Shown here: one piece after another, positions 1 through 16,485 of the stretch | How the letters are laid out: each line of letters begins with the position of its first letter | Numbering within the stretch: position 1 is the first letter of the stretch | Source of the DNA: Psettodes erumei | Taxonomy: Eukaryota > Chordata > Actinopteri > Pleuronectiformes > Psettodidae | Direction: 5' to 3' | NCBI GenBank assembly: GCA_016785225.1 | Contig: JAFBJZ010000411.1 | Span: 1,664,001 to 1,728,000 of the forward strand | DNA length: 64,000 nt | Notes under the pieces: generated by a model | Told to the model about the DNA's origin: nothing | The model's database searches: none | Seen by the model: the letters and a program-made list of their open reading frames with translations, nothing else | Program-made: the position numbers and the translations under genes

Positions 1-3000
1 ATTCATGCCGATTTCCATTACAGTGGAAGTTCTTCTCCAGTCACAGCTGCCTAACCTGATCTATGGAGTCAAAATGAATGTAGTATTCATGTACATAGGC
101 CTACTTTTTTAATGAAGTGAACAGTTGTTTCATAATTTCTCCCCCTGCAACTGAACAGATGCAGTCTTCAGTCGAGAAATATTTGTATTTCTTTTGGCAT
201 TCATATGGTTTGAACCTTAATGTGCCATAATGTACGTTTCCCTCCCTTTCTCTCACTCATGCTCTGCGGGAGGACTGGTCACTTGGGCCTTTTTACCTCT
301 CTCATCATTCTCACTCTAATGAGCCATTAGTATCCACAGAAACTTGCTGGCAGCAGCCCGCAGACTCCAGTCTGAGTGTCGGGGCGGGGCAGGGGCTATC
401 AGCGCTAATGAGGAGGAAAGCTTTAAGATGGTGAGGCCTGTCTCATTAGAGATGTGATGTCTTCTTACATCTGCATGGACAATGGTGATAATTAAATTAC
501 ACAACCGACTGGGCGAGTGTTCAGGCAGTCGGTCAAGCCCGCCACACATTTTATGATCTGTGACAGGCACCTGTGTTTTAATGATCACTCAACCATGCCT
601 GCAATGTCACGGTGCAACTGACATTTTGGCTTTTAGGACAATGACAACAACTCAGCAACTAACTGTGACCATGTTTGCATGCTGATGTTAGAATTTGTCT
701 CAAAGCACTTATTGCCTTCGTGTGGCTGCAGACTGATAGTGTTGTTGTCATGTAGCCTGTATTTTGGTGATCTAGCACAGGATGTCTTAATCTCACTGTT
801 CCAGTAAAAACACTATGTGTCTGGGAGGCAACAAGGACAGATAAAGAGAGATTATGGATAGTCATCAAATGAACCACTTGCAAGTTGTTTTTTTCCCCCA
901 GATATAGTAACACAAAAGCAAATGAATGCACCCCACCAGTGGGTCTATTCAGCCTCGGGATAAGGGACTGATAATAAGATACATTTATTTCTCTCTCCTT
1001 TAATTATTCAGTCTACACGATATTATAAATTATATTGTAATTAAAATGTTAGTGTCTCAAAGGGAATTTGTCTCAGACACAAACTATACCTGGTGCTAAA
1101 AAAAAAAACAACAAATAACAAAATACATAGTAAATGCAAATTTGTCATCCATACACGCACAATGGAATGACAACATAATTGTTTAATTGTGTTATTTCAT
1201 CAAAGAAAATGCCCATGACCTCTGTTGTTTGCATTGTCGGCAGAAGTCTGTATGGCAAGATATTATTATGTATAAATGTGCTTGTGCTTTGGGTGGACTG
1301 ACTCTTTAAATATAAGGATAATAGGGTAATTGAAACAAAATCATCACTGGGCTTCATCTAGTGTGGCAACAGACTGCTGTTTTTATAACATTATTTCTTT
1401 CTTCTTTTCTTTTTACTTTTCAGGGTATTCTACAAATCCACCACTCTGGGTTACTATGAGTTGCAATCCATTCTTCATTACTGATGCAACAACATGGCAT
1501 TCTGTAGCAATATGTTTATACAGAGCATATTAGCAAGGAATGAAAAACCATGGAGTTGTTCCCAACCCTGGGTGGTGACAGATCAAGTACTAAATAGATA
1601 GATAGACAGATATAATTTATTGATCCCAAGTTGGGAAACTGATTTTGTGCTTTCAGAACTGTAGTTTAATGGCTTTGGGTTGGGATTTTCACTTTGTTAA
1701 CAGCAGATGGAGCCCAAGGTCTCAGATGGGAAGAGTAACCTGCTGTTGTCATGGTTTCAGGTATCCTGGAGACACAATACTGGATGCTAATTGGTGGAAA
1801 GAAAAGGAGGGAGGAAGAGGTTGTTGCTTCCTCTGTTTTCTCCTTCATTTTTCTATATTTAGTCTGGAGTGATAAAAGCATCACTAGCATTTACTCCAAA
1901 AGACAAAAAAGATGGGATAGATGAGGCAAACATCTTGTAATCATAATGAAACTAAAAAGAATTATGAGTTAAAGAGAATGAAAGGTTTCAAAACTAATTT
2001 ATAAAGCCCATTATGTGCCATACCATTATGCAAAAGGGATACACCACCTTATGTTTAACCTTTACGTTATACATGAGTGCAACCCACTTTCAATAAGTAA
2101 TCACCAAAAGTGTCAAATTGCCTTATCTTTATTTCACTTATGTATGTAAAGCTGCTGTTTGATAAACTGCCAGCCTCTTCTCTGTTAATGTATTACATAT
2201 CTGTCTCTTGCAGTCAGTCTGTCTGCCTCTGTGTCTCTATTTGGAGCTTCTCAAGGTTATGCAGAGGGTATTCATCACATGACTTCACAATGCACTGTTG
2301 ATGTAATGTTATGTATGCCCGATAAGCTATTGTCACACAACCGGTGGCTGATTTTTTTTTTTCTCCTTTTGTGTGTGTGTGTATGGGGGGGGTGTCTCCC
2401 TGTCCCACCCACCTGCTGGGTGGGACAGCCTCCTCCTCTCCTCTGATGTTACAAACAGTATCATCATCCAACTTTCCAAAACAACCCATTTATCATGATC
2501 TCTCCCTCTGCTGCATCACAGACAAACATAGTGTTGTTTACAAGAGGTGCTGACCATTTTCTCCTGATAGCTTGGCATCCGCATCAAACATGCACTCTTG
2601 CATCTGCTCGCTGGGAATTAAAAAGGGCTTTTATCCAAACCTCCTTGGCGTCTGCGTAGAATTTAAATTTAGATGTTTATCAACTGCAGCAGCAGGTACC
2701 CGAATGGCTTTTTTAACCAAATGGGCAAAACAACAGAGATTAAGGTCCTCAGATAAATTGCAGGCATTTGTTTTGGTGGCGATATAAGAAATATGTAGCC
2801 TCATGTATTTTTAATGGCATCTTTGAGCTCACAGTGGCTCTGTCCTACCACAGTGCAGTTTGGAATTATGTTACTCTGGATTAAGCTCATGTATTGTTTT
2901 GCCTGCCTTTGTCTCTTGCCCCTTTATGCAACAGTGGTCAACGTGTCATCACTTCCATATCTCGAGGCAATCTTTTAGGACACTCTGTCATCACTGGAGA

Positions 3001-5900
3001 CATGCATGTGGTTGGAGAAAGCTGAATGATGAAAAGTTTAAAAAAACAACAACTGCACAATCCACCTGTTAAAAATGCTTTGTCCTATGATTTTGTTCAC
3101 ATGTTGCAAAGGATAGATATCCATTTGTGAGTCATTCACATACCTAAACAAATAATATCTTAGCCACGGAGCTGCATAAGCTGGGGAACATAATGATGAA
3201 ATGAAAAGTAAAGGAAGAAAAATGTAACTTTGTCTAATCCTGTTGTGTTCTACACATTAAGAACAGACACTTCTGTAGGGAATATTCTAAATGGTTATTC
3301 TGATGCATCTGCAAATCAAATCCAGATCCTGCTGTACAAGACTCGATAAACTAATAATAAACGTAAAATTAATCAACTAAAATACAACAGGTTTGGCTCA
3401 AATAATCACAAAGAGATAAACTACATAAAGGCAGGTTCGGTCACAGGAGTAGGGCCAATGAACCACTGGGGTATGCCAGGTTGGAAAAGTGCCCAGTGCA
3501 ACGGCCATGGAAGCCACAGTTAGCCAGCTTGTTTCCAAAGTGATCGATGAAATGTTAATGTGGAAAACAACGATCCAGAGAATGCTTATCATGATCTAAA
3601 ATAGTCTACGGGGTCACGCTTTAAGAGACTTGAAACTTGATGAAGTAGAGGCCTATCATCAATCAGAGGGCTGTGGAGTATCATGTGGAAAACAGCACAA
3701 CCCAGGTTTTCAGTGAAAGAAAACTTAAACCAAATGTGGCTGAAGATGGAGTTAATCAAAAGAATTGTCTGAAACTGATTATCATGATCCAGATAGATAT
3801 ACTGGTGAGGTTTTTTTTGTCACTGATGGCTTTTGGTTCAAGTCTGCAGCAGAAAATGGTTGTGTGTTTTCATCAAGAACCTGCAAACAGAGATGTTCAA
3901 TCATGAGGAGAGCGCTCTCGAACATGTGGATGATTAGATGGTTTGATGTTGCAGACAAGGCTCAGGAAGAAAATAGACTTTGTTTCTTCTAAATGGGCGC
4001 TGAACCAAAAATGGATGTGTTCACTTTGATTTCAGAGGGATAACGCCACTTTCCCTCACTGATGCTGAAGAGTAAAAGATCATTCACTATAGAGATGATG
4101 ACTGTAATCTGCAAGAAAATTGCAGTTATAACAAAACTGTTTTGAAGGTTATTGTCCCTTTGCCCTAATGCCTGAAAAAAGATAAGAACACTTTTATGGA
4201 AGTAATCAGTATCCTCTACACTTTAAAAAAGCAACCTTTCTGCCCCCTGCGTTTCATTTGATCATATTGCCCACTGCCTCCCTCATTCATCTTTCCCATG
4301 TGTTTCATCGTGTTTTACAAAAGAACCAAACAGGTTTAATTCAAAATAAGATGATTATTAATCAATGCGATACTTGTGTGCGTCTCAGTGCGCCAGGCAG
4401 CAACCCTAAAAGGGAGGAGCAGATTCAGCCTTTGATCACTGCTTGGGTTTGATGTGTGTTGTATCTTTTTGTGCTAGAAAGAGACTGAGGACTGCATTTT
4501 AAATGGTGGACCAAATGGGCCATGCAAATATATTGTGTCTTAAGTCAACTTTCACTCATATATACATACACAGAGTGACATAAAAAGAAATAAAAAGATT
4601 AACGTTTCCTCACTTATTTAATTTCATGTGACACCGGGGGCCTCTGTCAACCTCTACTTACAGCATCCCTGACCTGTGTCCCCGGCACAGGTCCCCTACT
4701 GTTGGTCTGTTACTAACACAAAGAATCAGATAATATTTCTGTCACTGCAGAAATCCTACAGATCTGGTGAAGTAAAAACATGTTACCAAACATGCAAAAG
4801 TTATGGAACGATAAAGTCTCAGTTGTTTAGCTTGAGATTGTGAAAATGTGAACAGGTTATTGCCGATGATTTGATGTCTTGGTTTTGTTCCAATGATAGA
4901 TCTTAAGGAAATCACTGTGGTTGTGTTTGACACCTCTGGGAGCAACACTTATTCACCTTCTTGCCAAGTGTCAGATGAGGAGATCAATACCACTCTGTCA
5001 TCTATCTGCTGAATATAAAGCTACAGCCAAAGACTGGACACAACAGAAGTTCACATTACGTGATCTCATTTGTTAAAAGTCGTACAAAAACTGAAGAGTA
5101 AAAAAGGCAGTTTGTGGTTTTATGATGGGTTATTTCTTGGCTGAGAGGAATGACTTCTTGGAGTCTTGAGGTCACTGCCCCTGGCCAGGAAAACAGTTTT
5201 ACCCCTGTTTCCAGGTGTAAAGCAAAAATAAACTACCCAGCCACTGGCATGTTTCATATTTAATGTGAAAGGTAACATCGACCTAATTTAACTCAAGGCA
5301 TTAAAGCAAATAAACAAATTTAATTCTCTGACCCGGATTTCCTAAGTTGAGAGCATGGATATTAATCTTGATACATAGGAATGAGACTGCTACTATCCCT
5401 CAGTAGTACTCATTATAAGAATTATTCACTTGAGAATCATTCAAAGTTTGGTAAGTAGTGGAAACTTGTAGGGGCAGGACGCAGGCATATTTACACTGCG
5501 GCATGCTGAGGTAAGGAGCAAAATATTTTCTCCAGAGAACGGGGTGTACCTGGGATACTCCCTTCGAAGCTCCACACATCCTGTTGGCAAGTATGCGGTT
5601 GAGACAAAAGGAAATGAATGTGTTTCCATTTTCTCAAGAGAAGGTTGATTAAAAAGGGCTATAACTGAATCACAGTTAGAGGCTGGAGTGAATCTCTTAC
5701 ACTGAAAAATAAAGTTTTTACATGCTGCTGAGCAATAAATATCAATGAGCTTTGGGACTACACACACTGAATACTGTCAATATCTATTTTTGTTTAAAGG
5801 TTACATTCTATTGTCCACACACCAGAAAAAAAACACACAATAAACGTTGAGGGGAAACTGAATATCTTATATTTGTAACTGAATGAATTGAACCTTATGT
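1..5900. other. AT-rich intergenic region left of ppp2ca, no gene seen
   Basis: No open frame here exceeds about 110 codons and none resembles a known protein. The DNA is AT-rich and CpG-poor, in sharp contrast to the sequence after about 5950. It holds a retroelement tail near 1593, a short GT/G-rich tract near 2375, and two stretches (about 300-560 and 2555-2830) with homeodomain-like TAAT motifs that look like possible conserved non-coding elements. In mammals the neighbour on this side of PPP2CA is CDKL3, but I see no exon of it. Confidence 0.6.
1593..1641. repeat. Fossil 3' tail of a teleost retroelement
   Basis: A short (GATA)n-type run is followed directly by TTTATTGATCCCAAG and a G/A-rich end. 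GATA-type units joined to TTTATTGATCCC are a common 3' tail of fish non-LTR retroelements and related SINEs. No element body can be recognised beside it, so this is a truncated remnant. The family is not assigned. Confidence 0.4.
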
Positions 5901-5975
5901 ACACAATGCGTTCTAGAAAGTATCACACAGTATCAAGTTTTACTTGTGGTCTTCTATTATGTTTTGTCGACTACG

Positions 5976-6122
5976 TATAAAACAGTGACGTCATGGCCAC
6001 GCCATAAAATTCACAACATGTTTTCAGGGTGCGATTATGTATTCCCTGTGGCGTGTGTTAGTTACTTCCCTGTTAAACGACGAGCCAATAAAACTGCAGA
6101 GGAAGCAGCGCGCTGAGCCAAT
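5976..6122 (+). promoter_or_regulatory. TATA / CRE / paired CCAAT module upstream of ppp2ca
   Basis: A TATAAAA box at 5976-5982 is followed by a palindromic cAMP-response element TGACGTCA at 5986-5993. Two same-strand CCAAT boxes at 6085-6089 and 6118-6122 are 33 bp apart, the helical spacing typical of NF-Y pairs. CpG content rises sharply from here. The module is about 0.85-1 kb upstream of the ppp2ca start codon. It could be the distal ppp2ca promoter, an enhancer, or the start of an unannotated transcript. The motifs are seen directly; their activity is inferred. Confidence 0.45.
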
Positions 6123-6660
6123 GACAAAGCTGCCGTCATCGGCCTCCCGTTGCTATTTGTGTCGGGCGGCGCGCCCCTGCGGCTGCGTCAAGACGGACAT
6201 AATTAACCAGAATGAGACCGGATGTGAGATGGTAAACCTTGCCACAAAAAGTCTGCTTCGGGAAAAGTAATGTATCCATTATCAGCTCGCAGCAAAAACA
6301 CTGCTCACAATTTTGCACAATTAGTCATCAATCATGCATGGACAAATCAATTTAGGTTAAAAAATAGGAGTAAAACAAACAACCATTTCCTCCCCTGGTG
6401 GATTAACTGCAAGACCTAGCGCAGCTACCATTGAGGATACCAATGTCACATCGACGGTATTTTAGGGGATGTGTGGGATTTTGCAACTGTGCATAAGATT
6501 GAGGTTCAGTGCAAATAAACTGAGTAGTAAAATAAAAGTTATTTTCCGAGTTTGAATGGTTCTCGGGGGTGTCTCTTTAAACATTACTTCTGGGGCCTTG
6601 TATCTCACTTCGAGACTGAGTTGGTGGAACAGAAACGTGCTTTTATTTAGAAGGTCATAT

Positions 6661-6670
6661 CCGGAAGTGC
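6661..6670 (+). promoter_or_regulatory. ETS-type core promoter site of ppp2ca
   Basis: CCGGAAGTGC matches the consensus of ETS/GABP factors, which usually lies within tens of bases of the start site of TATA-less housekeeping genes. With the pyrimidine-rich stretch near 6733-6760 it suggests transcription starting about 6660-6760, giving a 5' leader of roughly 200-300 bases before the ATG at 6957. Confidence 0.5.
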
Positions 6671-6956
6671 GGTGTTGTCATAGCGGGGTTAGCTCGAGGC
6701 GGACTCATTTCCAGGGTGGATCACAAACTGACGTCTCTCTCCTCTCCCTCCTTCTCTTCAGTTTCAATTCAGCCAAATCATATCGACCTGGCAGCCCGAG
6801 GTCCATGCGTCTACTAAGAAGAGAGAAACCGACACGTCCTGCGTCTGTTTTGTAAACTGCAGGGGGAGAAAAAAAGACGAGAACATCCGAGGGAGTCGAA
6901 CTTAGCTGACGTATCGGCAAAACCGTACTGCGGCGGCCCCCGAAAAACACACAGAA

Positions 6957-13678
<6,722 letters not shown>

Positions 13679-14256
13679 ACCGCTGACCTTCGGCCCTTGT
13701 ACAGTCAAGTCCAGTATTGCCATGATATATGACCTGCAACTGATAACAACGTGAATGAGGAAGGGGTGGGGGTTTTCGGAGGCGGGGTGGGCTACACAGC
13801 TGTGCACATTGTATATCCACACAAAGACCTATTTAAGCATTTAGCGAAAAACAATGTCTGTGTGTCTACGGATGGACCAAAAGGTGTGTGCCATAATCAT
13901 AATAATATTCATTGCGGACGGCTTGAATTGAAAAAAAAAACAAACAAACAAAACAACCTCTCCCGCTACATAAAACAACAGCGATGTGTAAATTCCTCAT
14001 CCTGTACCTGTATAGCTGACTGATGGCACCGAGGTCCAAGACAAAAGATTTGCTACTTTGAAATGCGGCTGTTAAAGTCCCACATGCCATGGCTTATTAT
14101 ATTTAGGAGATCTGAACGTGATCTGTTTGCACTTTTGTAAATCTAAAGAAATGTACCATATGTCAAAAGATGAAAAAAAGATTTCACACTACAGATGTTT
14201 TTTTTTTCGTTCTTCTTTTTCTTTTCTTCTTTTTTTTTTTTTTTTTTAATTACAAA

Positions 14257-14262
14257 AATAAA
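14257..14262 (+). terminator. ppp2ca: Proximal poly(A) signal of ppp2ca
   Basis: AATAAA directly after a long T tract, about 580 bases past the stop codon. Confidence 0.6.
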
Positions 14263-14440
14263 GCCCCCATCAGGCAAATTTTACACAAGGTTTCTTTGTC
14301 CTGTGTGACTTAAGCAAAAACCCTTCTTATGCAGTTACCCAGCTTGGTGTATATGATTGACAGATGATGGAGTGTTCATCCACATCAACTCACTGACTCC
14401 CTCTGAGCTACAGAGTCTGTATTAACCAAACCATTTGAAT

Positions 14441-14446
14441 AATAAA
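14441..14446 (+). terminator. ppp2ca: Distal poly(A) signal of ppp2ca
   Basis: AATAAA followed by a GT/T-rich stretch (14453-14495) that can serve as the downstream element. Confidence 0.6.
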
Positions 14447-14469
14447 GACAAAGGTGGTTCCTTGATGTG

Positions 14470-15520
14470 AATGTGCCGCTCTCTTTTTTTTTGATAAAGC
14501 AAAGACGTCGCCCTGCATGAGGTGAGAACTGGAGTTAGCTCCCTGTTAGCTGTGATTCATTTTGACTTCAACGAAAATTGGAAGTCCGCCGATTCGCCTG
14601 TCAGCGAGTAGGTCAGCCAACTGGCCTGCAGTTTGGCTGGAACTGCTGCGATTAAGGAATTAGTTCAGGGTGTGTGTTTTGGACAGGTTTGCACACTGAT
14701 GGCCTTCTCCCTCTTGGCGGGCGTCACTGTTATGGTTAACTGATCTGCTGGACGGCTATGACAGGTCCTCCAATCAATAAATTCAACATTTTTATGTCTC
14801 CTACAAACTAGTTCCTACACTGAGCAGCTTTCATTTTGTCAAAGTGATGTGAGATTGACAGTGTCAACAAAATCTGGGATTTGATACCAAATTCTTAGTT
14901 TTTAAAAAAAATTGAAATCCCTTTTAATATTAAGCCTGGACTATGAGATTCTGCAGTCTTTACCTCTTAACAGATGCGTTCAGGCTCTACGAGAAATGTA
15001 AAAAAAATATTTCACTGAATATCTAAACGTCAAATGTCTAATAATATTTTGGAGATGACTGGCACTTGGCACATGGCTTGGCTATTACAAATAACGACGA
15101 CGATGACAGGGGTGATCATTGTTAATAACACTCAGCTATAATCGTCGTCCAACTTCATTACATTGTATAACTTTACTATAAATTTGCGCCACTGCCTAAA
15201 TGTCACAAATATGAAATGTAATTTAAGTAGTTGTAGTTAATGTGCTGTATGTAGTGATAAACGGCATCCAACACAAACATTTTCAAATTGTATTAAATTG
15301 CCAGAGTGTCGTGCAAACAAAATGTACAAATAGCGTTACAAGCATGAAAATGGTTACCGGATGAATCTTGAATAAAAAAAAAAAACATTTTTGTGTTAGA
15401 TGTCGAGGTTAAAAAATGAAAACGGGGTTAAATAAACAGGAGTAGAATCTTTCGCCCCCCCCCCCCGCCTTTTTTTTTTTTTTTTTTTTTTTTAAAACCT
15501 CCTCCAGTATCTCCGGGCGG
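14470..15520. other. Intergenic gap between ppp2ca and skp1
   Basis: About 1 kb, mostly AT-rich, without open frames of note. It ends in a run of about 11 C followed by a long T run (about 15456-15493) just before the skp1 promoter. Confidence 0.6.
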
Positions 15521-15642
15521 CAGGCTCACCAGGTTGATCCAGAGACTTCCAGCCGCTGCTCGGTGCCTCCGCGTCTGTTAGGCCCCATTGTTGACTACAG
15601 AGGAGTTTCACCTCTGGATCGGATATTTAAAAAACATTTAAG
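15520..15642 (+). other. skp1: skp1 non-coding exon 1 and promoter edge
   Basis: GC-rich sequence ending at a strong donor, AAG then GTACGT at 15643. Vertebrate SKP1 genes have a non-coding first exon. The transcription start is not visible; it is inferred at about 15530-15580. Confidence 0.55.
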
Positions 15643-16385
15643 GTACGTAGCTTCGTAAATCCGAATGTGTCGTTTTTCGTATTACTCACTCGTGGGGGCT
15701 GAGGTCAGGCCGAGGGTTTCTCACGCGTTTTGTTTGCATCTTAATTTGACGAGCTTTAGCCGTGGTTGCCAAGAGGCCTCACTGACGTCGAAAGGCGCTA
15801 GCGTATTGATAAGCTAAGGTGCTAACATTGTGCATGGTAATGCTAGCCACCCGGTTAGCTCACTATTTAGCCGACATTAGAAAACGTGATTTTGTTGTAA
15901 GAATTACACAAGGCGGATGCTGTAGCTGGCATTTTAAGTTGGCGGACCCGTTTACTCACTAAAATTTAGAATATCGAGCTAGCTGCGTGGTTAGCATCAC
16001 CCTCGGTTAGCGTGTTGGCTGATACGAAACGTTCGTTGGTTCGCTTGGCGCAAACGTTAGCGCTTTAACGCTAATTATTTGTCGTCCGAATTGGTTGAAC
16101 ACATGACAACACCCGCGCGGTTAGCCTTAAATGTGTTAACATTGGTACCGAGCGTGTCGCTACTGATGTAGATACTTCATTATTGGTGATATGAACTTGC
16201 TCTCGCATGGTAACGGATAAGTCAAGTAGCTCTCGCATCGGTATTGGCTAGCTGCAGCGATAGCAATAACCAGGCGTCGCTTTGGTGTCATGATTTAATG
16301 TGAGTTGACAAATCAGAGTATGTACACATACGTTAGCGTAGCTACCACTTAAGCTGCTTAATATCCCAATCGCCCTATCCAACAG
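15643..16385 (+). other. skp1: skp1 intron 1, rich in GCTA/TAGC tetramers
   Basis: Between the non-coding exon and the first coding exon I count about 20 separate sites with GCTA or its complement TAGC (for example 15798, 15842, 15977, 16057, 16237 and 16334). The palindrome GCTAGC occurs several times. No coding sequence is seen. Confidence 0.55.
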
Positions 16386-16388
16386 ATA

Positions 16389-16485
16389 ATGCCCACAATA
16401 AAACTACAGAGCTCCGATGGGGAAATCTTCGAGGTGGATGTTGAGATAGCCAAGCAGTCTGTCACCATCAAGACGATGCTAGAAG
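16389..16485 (+). CDS. skp1: skp1 first coding exon (residues 1-32 and 1 base)
   Basis: Acceptor CAACAG at 16380-16385, then ATA and the start codon. Encodes MPTIKLQSSDGEIFEVD through TMLE and the first base of D33. Donor GTATGA. Confidence 0.97.

Larger units (their letters stand above)
13679..14465 (+). other. ppp2ca: ppp2ca 3' untranslated region
   Basis: Non-coding sequence after the stop with a long T-rich tract at about 14200-14247. Two canonical poly(A) signals, at 14257-14262 and 14441-14446, predict ends near 14280 and 14465. Confidence 0.75.

Noticed and set aside
6037..6270. Small upstream protein or 5' extension of ppp2ca
   Set aside because: Stops separate it from the MDEK start and the translation has no resemblance to a known protein; the region looks like a promoter.
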